Below, in pieces: positions 9,379-18,394 of a stretch of DNA of 64,000 bases (within the stretch, counting starts at the first letter, position 1; every line of letters starts with the position of its first letter). The notes beneath the pieces were generated by a model. The model was not told where the DNA came from. It did no database searches and saw only the letters and a list, made by a program, of their open reading frames with translations. Source of the DNA: Salarchaeum japonicum_A (GTDB lineage Archaea > Halobacteriota > Halobacteria > Halobacteriales > Halobacteriaceae); the NCBI RefSeq assembly GCF_049705945.1, contig NZ_JBNAMV010000004.1, positions 1,178,001 to 1,242,000 on the forward strand, in the 5' to 3' direction. The position numbers and the translations under genes are program-made.

Positions 9379-10254
9379 CTACACCAGTTCGAGGAGCAGG
9401 CCGTTCTGGCCGTGCATCCGGTTCTCCGCCTGCCGCCACACGACCGCTCGCTCGCTCTCCAGCACGCTCTCGGTGATTTCCTCGCCGCGGTGCGCGGGCA
9501 GACAGTGCATCACCTTCGCGTTCGTTCCCACGAGTAGCTCCTCGTTCACCTGGTAGGGCTGGAGGGCGTCGAGGCGTTCCTCGCGTTCGTCCTCGTCGCC
9601 CATGCTCACCCACACGTCCGTGTAGACGATGTCGGCGTCGGCGACCGCTTCCGCGGGGTCGGCGGTCGCGGTGACGGTGCCGGGGTAGTCGCTCGCGCGG
9701 TCGAACACGCCGCCGTCGAGCGCGTACGCGTCCGGCGTGGCGACGGAGACGTCGTGGCCGCGCATCGCCGCGCCGACGACGAACGACGCGGCGACGTTGT
9801 TCCCGTCCCCGACCCAGGCGACGGAAGCGTCCTCGCCCACGACTTCCTCGACGGTGAGGAGGTCGGCGAGCGTTTGCACCGGATGGGATTCGTCCGAGAG
9901 GCCGTTCACGACCGGAATGTCCGAGTAGGACGCGAGCGTTTCGAGCGTCTCGTGGTCGTCCACGCGCGCCATCACGGCGTCGGCGTAGCACGCGAGCGCC
10001 CGGGCGGTGTCCTGCACGGGTTCGCCGCGCCCGAGCTGGATGTCGTCCTTCCCGAGGAAGACGGCGTGTCCGCCGAGCTTCGTCATTCCGACCTCGAAGC
10101 TCACGCGGGTTCGGGTGCTCGCCTTCTCGAACAGCATCGCGAGGCTCGTATCGGCGAGCGGGGTTCCGTCGTAGTCGCCCTTCAGGTCGCGGGCGCTGGT
10201 GAGCACGCTATCCAACTCCGTGGGCGTGAGGTCGTCTATAGTCAGGAAGTGCAT
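9379..10254 (-). CDS. argF: Ornithine carbamoyltransferase
   Basis: This 291-residue enzyme makes citrulline from ornithine and carbamoyl phosphate. The carbamoyl-phosphate loop STRTR is at 46-50, GRGEPVQDTAR near 75-85, HPVQ at 124-127 and the ornithine loop HCLPAHRG at 250-257. It is the last arginine gene of the minus-strand cluster, and its start overlaps the end of the upstream argE by 13 nt, which suggests translational coupling. The position in the biosynthetic cluster argues for an anabolic role even though a carbamate kinase gene is present at 27033-27932. Confidence 0.96.
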   Translation of the reverse strand: MHFLTIDDLTPTELDSVLTSARDLKGDYDGTPLADTSLAMLFEKASTRTRVSFEVGMTKLGGHAVFLGKDDIQLGRGEPVQDTARALACYADAVMARVDDHETLETLASYSDIPVVNGLSDESHPVQTLADLLTVEEVVGEDASVAWVGDGNNVAASFVVGAAMRGHDVSVATPDAYALDGGVFDRASDYPGTVTATADPAEAVADADIVYTDVWVSMGDEDEREERLDALQPYQVNEELLVGTNAKVMHCLPAHRGEEITESVLESERAVVWRQAENRMHGQNGLLLELV

Positions 10255-11252
10255 AGGCGGTCTGCGGTCGCCGAGAGCACCCGGACGCTCCGGTCGTACT
10301 CGGCGAGATCGAGGTGTTCGTTCGGCGTGTGGTCCAACTCGGAGTCGCCGGGGCCATAGGTCGCCATCGGGCAGTCCCAGGCCGCGGCGTACACGTTCAT
10401 GTCGCTCGTCCCGGTCTTCCGGACGTGCCCCGGACTCCCGCCCTCCTCGCGGATGGCGGCGCGGAGCGCGCCAGCGACCGGCGTACGTGCGGACGCCATC
10501 ACCGGCTGGTAGTGCTGGTCGTAGGAGACGCTCCCGTGCTCGGTGAGGCCCGCGAGCGTTTCCTTCACGTCGTCCGCGCTCGTCTCCGGCGGCAGGCGGA
10601 ACGACGCGGTGAGCGTGGCGTCCACGCTTAGGCCATCCCCGCTCGTCCCGCCGGTGAGGTCGAGCGGCGTCGGCGTCACCGTCTCGAACACGGACTCGGA
10701 CTCTTCCGCGAACGCTCTCCGGACGTTCTCCCACCACGCGGTCGCGTGGTCGATGGCGTTCGGCTCCGGGAGCGACCCGTGCGCCGTCGGCGTCTCCACC
10801 TCGTAGCGCGCCGGAAGGAGGCCGCGGTAGCCGAGCGTCACGGCGTCCCAGCCGGAGGGTTCGCCGTTCACCACGGCGTCCGGTTCGTCGCGGTTCGCGA
10901 CGAGGTGGCGCGCGCCCCGGGAGTCGCGCTCCTCGCCGACGACGCCGACGAACGACGCGCCGGTTTCGACGGCGGCGGTCGCCATCGCCGCGAGCGGTCC
11001 CTTCGCGTCCACGCTCCCCCGGCCGTAGAGGGTGTCGTCCTCGACGCGCACCTCGATGTCGCCGGGGACGGTGTCCACGTGGGACGTGAGGAGCACGGAG
11101 TCGTCGGCGGGCGCGCGGACGTTTCCGACCGCGTCGACCCGGACCTCGCGGTCGTGGGACTCGAAGAAGTCGACGAGCACGGCGGCCGCCGCGGCTTCGT
11201 CGCCGGACACCGAGGGCGTCTCGACGAGGTCGCGGAGCAGGCTCCGGGTCAT
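10242..11252 (-). CDS. argE: [LysW]-ornithine/lysine hydrolase (M20 peptidase family)
   Basis: This 336-residue metal-dependent hydrolase releases ornithine (or lysine) from the LysW carrier protein; the Sulfolobus and Thermus equivalent is called LysK. Metal ligands are visible as TSHVD (His58, with Asp60), the bridging Asp82 in GSVDAKG, and the catalytic Glu pair at 107-108. Its neighbours lysW, argX, argC, argB and argD show that it acts on LysW-linked rather than N-acetylated intermediates. It overlaps argD by 4 nt and argF by 13 nt. Confidence 0.92.
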   Translation of the reverse strand: MTRSLLRDLVETPSVSGDEAAAAAVLVDFFESHDREVRVDAVGNVRAPADDSVLLTSHVDTVPGDIEVRVEDDTLYGRGSVDAKGPLAAMATAAVETGASFVGVVGEERDSRGARHLVANRDEPDAVVNGEPSGWDAVTLGYRGLLPARYEVETPTAHGSLPEPNAIDHATAWWENVRRAFAEESESVFETVTPTPLDLTGGTSGDGLSVDATLTASFRLPPETSADDVKETLAGLTEHGSVSYDQHYQPVMASARTPVAGALRAAIREEGGSPGHVRKTGTSDMNVYAAAWDCPMATYGPGDSELDHTPNEHLDLAEYDRSVRVLSATADRLCTS

Positions 11253-12376
11253 CCGACCACCGATTCGAGCGCGTCGGCAACCGTCGTGCAGTGCTCCTCA
11301 GTCGCGACGAGCGGCGGGAGGAACCGCACGACCGTCCGTCCGGTCGGGAGCGCGAGCACGCCGTGGTTCAGCGCGAGGTCGCGCAGCGCGCGGTTCGCCC
11401 CGCGTTTCACCTCGACACCCACGAGCAAGCCCTCGCCGCGCACGTCCCGGAGGTCGTCGATGTCGCCCAGCCGGTTCTTGAACGTCTCGCCCAGGCTGGC
11501 GGCGTGCGCGGGCAAGTCCTCCTCGACGATGGCGTCGAGCGTGGCGTTCGCGGCCGCGCAGACCACGGGGCCGCCGGAGAACGTCGAGCCGTGCGACCCG
11601 GCGTCCTCGGCGATCCAGTCCGCGCAGAGCGTGGCGGCGACGGGCAGGCCGTTCCCCAGGCCCTTCGCCGTGGTGAGGATGTCGGGCGTGACGCCCGCGT
11701 CCTCGCACGCCCAGAGCGTTCCCGTGCGGCCGAGCCCGGTCTGAATCTCGTCGAACACGAGCGCCGCGCCCGCCGCGTCGGTCGCGTCACGCGCGGCCTC
11801 GAGGTAGCCGTCCGGAGCGGGGTTGATGCCGCCCTCGCCCTGCACGGGTTCGAGGATGACCGCCGCGGTGTCCTCCGTGACCGCCTCGGCGAGCGCCTCC
11901 GAATCACCGTACGGGACGTGCGTGAACCCCTCGGGGAGCGGCCCGAACCCTTCCTTGTACTCGTCCTTCCACGTCGCCGCGAGCGACCCCATCGTCCGCC
12001 CGTGGAACGCGCGGGTCGCCGCGACGATTTCTGAATTTCCGGTGGCGTGCCGCGCGAACTTCAACGCGGCCTCGTTCGCTTCAGTTCCCGAGTTGCAGAG
12101 CCAGACGTTCGAGCAGTCGCCCGGCCCGAGCGCGCCGAGGCGCTCGTAGAGGCCGTCGCGGGCGTCCACGGGATACGACCCCTGGACGAACGTCAACTCC
12201 GCGACCTGTTCCTGAACGGCGTCGACGACGGCGGGATGGCTGTGCCCCAGCGGTGTACACGCGTAACTCGCGCCGAAGTCGAGGTACGCGTTCCCGTCGT
12301 CGTCGTGGAGGTGGACGCCGTCGCCGGACTCGATACGGATGGGTTTCTCGCCGAAGACGAACGACGCCTCAGGCAT
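11249..12376 (-). CDS. argD: [LysW]-glutamate semialdehyde / aminoadipate semialdehyde aminotransferase
   Basis: This 375-residue class III aminotransferase converts the LysW-bound semialdehyde to LysW-ornithine (or LysW-lysine) with glutamate as amino donor. It has SGTEANE at 96-102, Asp209 in VFDEIQTGLG contacting the PLP ring nitrogen, and the Schiff-base Lys238 in TTAKGLGNG. I start it at the ATG at 12376; a second ATG three codons upstream (12385) is equally possible. It overlaps argB by 8 nt upstream and argE by 4 nt downstream. Confidence 0.93.
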   Translation of the reverse strand: MPEASFVFGEKPIRIESGDGVHLHDDDGNAYLDFGASYACTPLGHSHPAVVDAVQEQVAELTFVQGSYPVDARDGLYERLGALGPGDCSNVWLCNSGTEANEAALKFARHATGNSEIVAATRAFHGRTMGSLAATWKDEYKEGFGPLPEGFTHVPYGDSEALAEAVTEDTAAVILEPVQGEGGINPAPDGYLEAARDATDAAGAALVFDEIQTGLGRTGTLWACEDAGVTPDILTTAKGLGNGLPVAATLCADWIAEDAGSHGSTFSGGPVVCAAANATLDAIVEEDLPAHAASLGETFKNRLGDIDDLRDVRGEGLLVGVEVKRGANRALRDLALNHGVLALPTGRTVVRFLPPLVATEEHCTTVADALESVVG

Positions 12377-13199
12377 CGGTCTCACCTCCGAGCGCGCCCG
12401 GCGTGAAGTGCGTGCCGCGGCCGGAGAGCGCGGAGACGATGGGGTCGTTCGCGTTCGCGTCCGCGATGGTCACGGACGCCGCGCCCCCGTCGAGCGCTTC
12501 CGTCGCCGCGAGCACCTTCTTCGACATGAACCCCTCCGCGTACTCCTCGACCGCATCGAGACCCTCAGGGGACTCGACGGTGTCCACGAGCGTCCCGGGG
12601 TCGTCCGGGTCCGCGTACACGCCCGCGACGTCCGTGAGAACCACGAGGTCGGCGTCGAGCGCGCCAGCGACCGCCGCCGCCGCGCGGTCCGCGTCCGCGT
12701 TCACCGGCACGCCAGCCTCCGCGAGCATCGGGAGCGAAACGACCGGAACGTACTCGTCGAGCAAGGTGTCGAGCAAATCCGTGTTCACGTCCGTTATCTT
12801 CCCGGAGTGGTCGCCCCGGCGAATCTTCTTCTTCCCGTCCTCCACGACCTTCACCATCGACTTCCGCGGGCCGGTGAGAAGTGCGCCGTCCACGCCCGAC
12901 ACGCCCACCGCGGGCACGCCGGTGTCCTGGAGTGCGGCGACTAGGTCGGTGTTCACGCCAGCCATCGCCATCGTGAACGCGTCCATCGTCTCCGCGTCCG
13001 TGAACCGACCCGTCATCCCCGAGGGGGATTCCACGTAGTCCGGTTCGATGTCGAGGTCGTCGAGCAGGTCGTCCACCGCGGTCGACCCGCCGTGCACGAC
13101 CACCACGTCCTCGTCGTTCAACACGAGGTGCGCGATGTCCGTCAGCGCGCCCGCCGGGTTCACGGCGCGCGCGCCGCCGATTTTGACGACTAACGTCAT
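12369..13199 (-). CDS. argB: [LysW]-glutamate/aminoadipate kinase
   Basis: This 276-residue amino-acid kinase phosphorylates the gamma-carboxylate of LysW-bound glutamate (or the delta-carboxylate of aminoadipate). The N-terminus MTLVVKIGGARAVNP and the following VVVVHGGSTAV are the ATP and substrate glycine loops of the family. The frame is open upstream of 13199, but that stretch belongs to argC on another frame. It overlaps argC by 4 nt and argD by 8 nt, so the genes are tightly coupled. Confidence 0.94.
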   Translation of the reverse strand: MTLVVKIGGARAVNPAGALTDIAHLVLNDEDVVVVHGGSTAVDDLLDDLDIEPDYVESPSGMTGRFTDAETMDAFTMAMAGVNTDLVAALQDTGVPAVGVSGVDGALLTGPRKSMVKVVEDGKKKIRRGDHSGKITDVNTDLLDTLLDEYVPVVSLPMLAEAGVPVNADADRAAAAVAGALDADLVVLTDVAGVYADPDDPGTLVDTVESPEGLDAVEEYAEGFMSKKVLAATEALDGGAASVTIADANANDPIVSALSGRGTHFTPGALGGETDA

Positions 13200-14224
13200 G
13201 GCGCCCCCACGGGATGGAGTCCGTCGAACTCCAGGCCCGATGTCTCGTCGATGCCGAGCGCGACGTTCGCCGCGTGCACGGCCTGTCCCGCCGAGCCTTT
13301 CATCATGTTGTCGATGGCGGAGAACACGACGACGCGGCCGTTGCGCTCGTCGAGTTCGAACCCGATGTCGGCGTAGTTCGTGCCGGCCACCGCCTTCGGT
13401 TCGGGATAGCGGTAGACGCCACCACTTCCGGCGACGAGGCGGACGAACGGTTCGTCCTCGTAGCACTCGCGGAACGCCTGCCAGAGGTCGCCCGTTCCGG
13501 GGAGGTCCTCGGGGTAGACGTGGCAGGTCGCGGCCGCGCCGCGCGTCATGTCCACCGCGTGCGCGGTGAACCCGACTTGGACGCCGAGTTCCTGTTCGAT
13601 TTCGGCCTCGTGGCGGTGGCCGGTCGGCGCGTACGGCCGCACGACGCCCGAACGCTCGGGATGCGAGGACGCCGCGCCGCCGCCCGCACCGCCCTCCGAC
13701 GAGCCGACTTTCACGTCGACGGTCACGTCCGCGCCGTCGAGGATGCCCGCGTCAGCGAGCGGTTTCAGTCCCAGAATCGTCGCGGTCGCGTTACAGCCGC
13801 CCGACGCCACCAACTCCGCGCCCGGCAAGTCCTCGCGGTGGAGTTCGGGGAGCGCGTACACGCCGTCCGCGATGTGTTCGGGCGCGCTGTGGCCGTCGTA
13901 CCACTCATCGTACTGGTCTTCGGAATCGAGGCGGAAATCCGCCGAGAGGTCGACCACGAGGTCGGCGAGGTCGCGGTACTCCTCGACGTGCTCCATCGTC
14001 ACACCGTGCGGCGCGGCGACGAACAGCACGTCTAGCGAGTCGAGGTCGTCCGGATGCGAGAAGCGGAGGTCGAGTCCGCGGAGGTTTGGATGGACGCTCC
14101 CCAGCGTCTTGTTCGCGTACTCGCGGCTCGTCGCGGTCGTGAGTTCGAACTCGGGATGCGAATCGACGAGCCGGCAGAGCTCGCCGCCCGTGAACCCCGA
14201 CGCACCGACGACGCCGACCTTCAT
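13196..14224 (-). CDS. argC: [LysW]-glutamyl/aminoadipyl phosphate reductase
   Basis: This 342-residue NADPH-dependent reductase converts the acyl phosphate made by ArgB to a semialdehyde. It has the nucleotide-binding N-terminus MKVGVVGASGFTGGEL, the catalytic Cys144 in ASGGCNATATILGLKPL, and a Gly/Ser-rich loop GSSEGGAGGGA typical of the LysY/ArgC family. Both ends overlap neighbours by 4 nt (argX upstream, argB downstream). Confidence 0.95.
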   Translation of the reverse strand: MKVGVVGASGFTGGELCRLVDSHPEFELTTATSREYANKTLGSVHPNLRGLDLRFSHPDDLDSLDVLFVAAPHGVTMEHVEEYRDLADLVVDLSADFRLDSEDQYDEWYDGHSAPEHIADGVYALPELHREDLPGAELVASGGCNATATILGLKPLADAGILDGADVTVDVKVGSSEGGAGGGAASSHPERSGVVRPYAPTGHRHEAEIEQELGVQVGFTAHAVDMTRGAAATCHVYPEDLPGTGDLWQAFRECYEDEPFVRLVAGSGGVYRYPEPKAVAGTNYADIGFELDERNGRVVVFSAIDNMMKGSAGQAVHAANVALGIDETSGLEFDGLHPVGAP

Positions 14225-15129
14225 GCCGGCACCCCCGTCTCGGCTTTCGCCTCCAGCCAGTCAACCACGGCCGCGGGCACGTCGATGTCGACGCAGTCGT
14301 TCAGCGCCTTGAACTCGACCGTGTGGTTCACCTCGTGCACGGTGTACGAGGGGTCTCGCGGCTCGTCGCCGCTCGACTGTTCCGCGGCGCTCCGCGCCGC
14401 GTTGGTCTCCATCAGGTCCACACCTAGGAGGCCGCCGCCGACCGCGTCGCTCGCGCGTTCGACGAGGGATTCGACCTCGGGCGTGAGCTCGAACTCCTTG
14501 GTCTTCGCGCCCTTCGCGGCGTTGGTGAGCCAGTGGTCGGCCGAGCGCGTCATCGCGGCGACCGGCTCGCCGTCCAGCGCGACGACGCGGATGTCGCGGC
14601 CGGGTTTCTCCACGTACTCCTGAACGTAGAACACCTTGTGCTCGTAGTGGCCGAGCGTGGCCTTGTGTTCGAGCACGGCTTCGGCGGCGCTCCGGGATTC
14701 GAGTTTCGCCATCAGGCGACCCCACGACCCGACGACGGGCTTGACGACGCAGGGATACCCGAACTCCTCGATGGCGGAGAGCGCGCTGTCCGTGTCGAAC
14801 GCCACGGTCGTCTCCGGCGTCGGGACGCCCGCGTCGTCGAGCGCGATGCTCGTCTTCGCCTTGTCCGCGCAGAGGTCGGCGGTGTCCGGCGAGTTCACGA
14901 CCGGAACGCCGTAGCTGTCGACGAACTGGGTGGCGTACCGGCTGCGGCTGGTGGCGAGACACCGGTCGAGCACGATGTCGAGGTCCGCGACGCCCTCGGG
15001 GGGGTCGCCGACGCCGAACTCGAGCTTGCGAACGTCGAGCTTCTCGACGGTGTGGCCGCGCTCGCGGAGTTCGGAGAGGAGGAGCTTCTCGTCCTTCCGT
15101 ATCCGCGAGTAGAGGATGCCGATGTTCAC
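14221..15129 (-). CDS. argX: Glutamate--LysW ligase (ATP-grasp)
   Basis: This 302-residue ATP-grasp ligase joins glutamate (or aminoadipate) to the C-terminal glutamate of LysW. It is RimK/LysX-like, with VVKPVVGSWGRLMAKL for ATP binding, VQEYVEKPGRDIRVV, and a C-terminal VHEVNHTVEFKAL metal-binding segment. The start is a GTG at 15127-15129, which gives the family N-terminus NIGILYSRIRKDEK. It begins 1 nt after the lysW stop. An aligned specificity motif would be needed to decide between glutamate only and dual glutamate/aminoadipate use. Confidence 0.93.
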   Translation of the reverse strand: MNIGILYSRIRKDEKLLLSELRERGHTVEKLDVRKLEFGVGDPPEGVADLDIVLDRCLATSRSRYATQFVDSYGVPVVNSPDTADLCADKAKTSIALDDAGVPTPETTVAFDTDSALSAIEEFGYPCVVKPVVGSWGRLMAKLESRSAAEAVLEHKATLGHYEHKVFYVQEYVEKPGRDIRVVALDGEPVAAMTRSADHWLTNAAKGAKTKEFELTPEVESLVERASDAVGGGLLGVDLMETNAARSAAEQSSGDEPRDPSYTVHEVNHTVEFKALNDCVDIDVPAAVVDWLEAKAETGVPA

Positions 15130-15130
15130 G

Positions 15131-15295
15131 CTACTCCCCCCAGTCCTCGTCGAGCTCGGGAGCCCGGTCGAGGACGGGAGGCTCGGTGTCGACGACTTCG
15201 AGTTCCTGGCCGCAGGTGTCACAGTCGACGATCTCTCCGACTTCGAGGTCCTCGTGCAGGGAGACTTCCGCCCCGCACTCGACACAGTCTGTCAT
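15131..15295 (-). CDS. lysW: Amino-group carrier protein LysW
   Basis: This 54-residue acidic carrier protein holds the biosynthetic intermediate on the side chain of its C-terminal glutamate. It has two zinc-binding pairs (Cys4/Cys7 and Cys25/Cys28), a strongly acidic surface and the diagnostic EDWGE ending, with Glu54 as attachment residue. The start at 15295 has a TATA box at leaderless distance; an upstream in-frame start at 15322 lies inside the promoter. It is the first gene of the argX-argC-argB-argD-argE-argF run. Confidence 0.95.
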   Translation of the reverse strand: MTDCVECGAEVSLHEDLEVGEIVDCDTCGQELEVVDTEPPVLDRAPELDEDWGE

Positions 15296-15320
15296 ACACT
15301 CACGAGTACCGACTACACTC

Positions 15321-15328
15321 ACTTAAAC
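15321..15328 (-). promoter_or_regulatory. TATA box of the lysW-arg operon
   Basis: The minus-strand GTTTAAGT is centred about 29 nt before the lysW ATG at 15295. It is the only strong promoter-like element seen upstream of the seven-gene run. Confidence 0.6.
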
Positions 15329-15441
15329 ACGTCGAACCTGTCAGAAAAATTAACAAAACGTGTGCGGGTCGCTACCCGGGCAAAACGCCCGAAAAATCCG
15401 AACGAAACCGAGAGCCGAAGCCGGTGCTGTAGTTATAAAGT

Positions 15442-15455
15442 CCCCCGAGCGGGGG
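15442..15455 (-). terminator. GC hairpin between argH and lysW
   Basis: CCCCC-GAGC-GGGGG forms a 5-bp stem about 35 nt beyond the argH stop, followed on the minus strand by ACTTTATAACT. It is a plausible end for the argG-argH transcript. The rest of the 194-nt gap holds the lysW promoter and no gene that I can support. Confidence 0.4.
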
Positions 15456-15489
15456 TCGCGGTCGTCGCAGCAGTCCGGCGGCCGCGTGG

Positions 15490-16935
15490 TCACTCATAGG
15501 CCGCCACCTCCGCCGCGAGCGCGTCGTCGGCGTCCGCGAGCGCGTTCCGGCGCGCGTCCACGGCGTCCACGTCCGCGGCGACCGACTCCGCCGCGCGGTC
15601 GAGCGCGCCCGCGACGGCGTCCGGCGCGGGACCGCCGAAGGAATCGCGCATCGCCACGCTCGCCGCCGGGTCCAACGCCGCTTCCACGGCCTCGATGTCC
15701 GCGAGGTCCGCGAGCGGTTCGCCCGTCACCGCGCGCGCCGCATCGTCGAGCGCGGCGAGGTCGCCCGTCCCGGCCTCGGCGACGATTTCGTGCGCGGTGC
15801 GGAACGGGAGGCCCGCCATCGCGAGCGTGTCCGCGACGCCCGTCGCGGTCGAGAACCCTTCGCCCGCGGCGTCCGCGAGCGCGGCCACCGGCCACTCCGC
15901 CGTGGCGACCGCACCCGCGGCCACCTCCACGGCCTCGCTGACTTCGTCCACGGCCGTCCAGCCGTAGCCCGTCGCGGACTGAAGGTCGCGGTTGTACGCT
16001 CTCGGAAGTCCCTTCAGCGTCGTGAGCAGCCCCTGGAGCGCGCCCGCCGCGTCGCCCGCGGTCGCGCGGACGAGTTCGAGCGTGTCCGGGTTCTTCTTCT
16101 GCGGCATGATGGAGGACGTCGAGGAGTAGTCGTCCGCGAGGTCGAGGAGGCCCTTGTTCGAGAACACCACGAGGTCCTCCGCCAGCCCCGAGACCGTCGT
16201 CGCGAGCGCCGCGAGCGCGGACACGCCCTCCACGAGGAAGTCCCGGGTCGAGGACGCGTCCATGCTGTTCTCGACGACGGAATCGAATCCGAGGAGGTCG
16301 GCGGTGCGCTCGCGGTCGATGTCGAACGGCGTGCCGCCGAACGCCGCCGCGCCCAGCGGACTCCGGTTCGTCCGCGAGTAGGCGTCGAGGAGACGTTCGG
16401 TGTCACGCGCGACCGCGGACTCGTAGGAGAGCAGGAAGTGCGCGACCGTCACCGGCTGCGCCGGCTGGAGGTGCGTGTACCCCGGCATCACCGTGTCCGC
16501 GTGCTCCGCGGCGGTCTCCAGGAGCGCCTCCCGGAACGCGATAGTGGTCTCCACGGCGTCCAACAGGTCGTCGCGGAACCGGTGGCGGATGCAGGTCGCG
16601 ACCTCGTCGTTCCGCGAGCGCGCCGTGTGCATCTTCCCGCCGACTGGCCCGACGCGGTCGATGACGGCGGTTTCGATGGCCTCGTGCACGTCCTCGCCGT
16701 CCGGGAGGGCGTCGAACCCCGCCGACTCCACGTCGTCGAGCGCGCCCAGAATCGTCGCGGCCGCCGACTCCTCGATGACTCCCTGCTCGGCGAGCATCAC
16801 GACGTGCGCGCGGTCCACCGCGAGGTCCGCGGCGAAAATACGGGAATCGGCGCCCATCGAGGAGAGGAACTCGCGGGCGGGGCCGCCGCTAAAGCGCTCC
16901 CGGCGAACCGCTGTCGAGTCCTCTCCGTCGCTCAT
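15490..16935 (-). CDS. argH: Argininosuccinate lyase
   Basis: This 481-residue enzyme splits argininosuccinate into arginine and fumarate. It carries the superfamily signature SIMPQKKNPD (275-284), the RSRNDE motif (107-112) and the HLQPAQPVT segment with His155. Its start overlaps the argG stop by 4 nt. Upstream in-frame sequence to 17244 belongs to argG in another frame. Confidence 0.96.
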   Translation of the reverse strand: MSDGEDSTAVRRERFSGGPAREFLSSMGADSRIFAADLAVDRAHVVMLAEQGVIEESAAATILGALDDVESAGFDALPDGEDVHEAIETAVIDRVGPVGGKMHTARSRNDEVATCIRHRFRDDLLDAVETTIAFREALLETAAEHADTVMPGYTHLQPAQPVTVAHFLLSYESAVARDTERLLDAYSRTNRSPLGAAAFGGTPFDIDRERTADLLGFDSVVENSMDASSTRDFLVEGVSALAALATTVSGLAEDLVVFSNKGLLDLADDYSSTSSIMPQKKNPDTLELVRATAGDAAGALQGLLTTLKGLPRAYNRDLQSATGYGWTAVDEVSEAVEVAAGAVATAEWPVAALADAAGEGFSTATGVADTLAMAGLPFRTAHEIVAEAGTGDLAALDDAARAVTGEPLADLADIEAVEAALDPAASVAMRDSFGGPAPDAVAGALDRAAESVAADVDAVDARRNALADADDALAAEVAAYE

Positions 16936-18140
16936 TCGTCGTCGCCCCCGTCCGTCGTGAGCGTCGGCTTCGACTTGTTCGCGAGACGGGACTGGAACCC
17001 GTGGTACTTCGCGACCCCGGTGGCGTCCGCCTGCTCGATGCCGTCCACGGTTTCCGTGTTGAACGACGCCGCGGACTCCGAGTACACCGCGTACTCGCTG
17101 TCGCGCGCGACCGGACGCGCCTGCCCGCCCTCGAACTTGATGGTCACCGTTCCGGTGACGCGCTCCTGCGTCGTCGAGATGAAGCCCTCCAGGGCGTCGA
17201 CGAGCGGCGCGTCGACAAGGCCCTCGTAGGCCTTCTGCGACCACTGCGCGTCGACTTCCTGCTTGAAGTCGCGCTCCTCCTTCGTCAACACGAGACCCTC
17301 AAGGGCCTCGTGCGCGTTCAGGAGCGTCGTCGCCGCCGGATGCTCGTAGTTCTCGCGGACCTTCAGCCCGAGCATGCGGTCCTCCATCATGTCCGTACGG
17401 CCGACGCCGTACCCGCCCGCGAGGTCGTTCAAGTACTGGATGAGCTGCACCTGCGGGAGTTCCTCGCCGTTCACCGCGACCGGCACGCCCGCCTCGAACT
17501 CGATTTCGACGAGCTCGGTTTCCTCACCGGGGTCGTCCGTCCACTCGTAGATGTCCGTCGGCGGCACGTACCCCGGGTCCTCCAGCTGGCCGCCCTCGAT
17601 GCTGCGACTCCAGAGGTTCGAGTCGATACTCCACACGCCCGCGTTCCCGCCCTCGACGGGCAGGTTCTTCTCGGCCGCGTAGTCGACCTCCCACTCGCGA
17701 GTGAGTCCCATCTCACGGACCGGCGCGACGACCTCGAGGTCGGAGCTCCGCCACACCGCCTCGAAGCGGAGCTGGTCGTTTCCTTTTCCGGTACAGCCGT
17801 GCGCGACCGCCGCACAGCCCTCCTCTTCCGCGACTTCGAGGATGGCTTTCGCGATGACCGGCCGCGCGAGCGCCGTCCCGAGCGGGTAGCCCTGGTAGTC
17901 GGCGTTCGCCTGCACTGCGTCCATACACAGCGAGGCAAAGTCGTCCTTCGCGTCGACGACGAAGTGCTCCAAGTCGAGCGCCTCGGCCGTCTCCTCGGCC
18001 TCGGCGAACTCCGACTCGGGTTGGCCGACGTCGACCGTGACGCCGATGACCTCGTCGTAACCGTACTCTTCCTTTAGCAGCGGTACACAGACCGTCGTAT
18101 CGAGCCCGCCCGAGAAGGCGAGCGCCGCTTTTCCTGACAT
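16932..18140 (-). CDS. argG: Argininosuccinate synthase
   Basis: This 402-residue enzyme condenses citrulline with aspartate using ATP. The ATP pyrophosphatase P-loop SGGLDT is at residues 10-15, and the middle of the protein has HGCTGKGNDQLRFE. It is the first gene of the argG-argH pair. The upstream region has no strong TATA box; an AT-richer stretch near 18158 is only a weak match. Confidence 0.96.
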   Translation of the reverse strand: MSGKAALAFSGGLDTTVCVPLLKEEYGYDEVIGVTVDVGQPESEFAEAEETAEALDLEHFVVDAKDDFASLCMDAVQANADYQGYPLGTALARPVIAKAILEVAEEEGCAAVAHGCTGKGNDQLRFEAVWRSSDLEVVAPVREMGLTREWEVDYAAEKNLPVEGGNAGVWSIDSNLWSRSIEGGQLEDPGYVPPTDIYEWTDDPGEETELVEIEFEAGVPVAVNGEELPQVQLIQYLNDLAGGYGVGRTDMMEDRMLGLKVRENYEHPAATTLLNAHEALEGLVLTKEERDFKQEVDAQWSQKAYEGLVDAPLVDALEGFISTTQERVTGTVTIKFEGGQARPVARDSEYAVYSESAASFNTETVDGIEQADATGVAKYHGFQSRLANKSKPTLTTDGGDDE

Positions 18141-18394
18141 TATCGTTGGATTCCGAAGTTAGTGAGCGCGCGAACGACCAACCGACGTGGGGGAGTAACT
18201 AGTTGGGGTCAGGAGACCCCGGTCGTCGTCGTCGCGCGAGGAAAGCGGCGGACGACTCACTCACCGGACGCGAACGCGCGTTGGCGGGAGCCGTCATCAT
18301 CGTACCCGTTCTTACACTCGCCCTCGTATTAATGGGTTTCGTCATCGCGGCACGCGCCGCATACGTTATCAGGGGCGACCGCGAACCGCCGGCT
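18141..18394. other. Intergenic region between argG and the DUF7554-like gene
   Basis: This 254-nt divergent region shows no convincing gene. A reading frame from a TTG at 18203 runs into the downstream small gene, but its first 64 residues are Arg-rich and then hydrophobic with no family resemblance, so I treat it as non-coding. It should contain the promoters of argG and of the small membrane gene. Confidence 0.5.

Noticed and set aside
9379..10254. Arginine deiminase pathway based on ornithine carbamoyltransferase plus carbamate kinase
   Set aside because: The carbamoyltransferase is inside the biosynthetic operon, the kinase is 17 kb away, and no deiminase or antiporter gene is present.
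18203..18394. N-terminal extension of the DUF7554-like gene from a TTG
   Set aside because: The extension is not similar to anything I recognise, TTG starts are rare here, and the short form matches the known small family.
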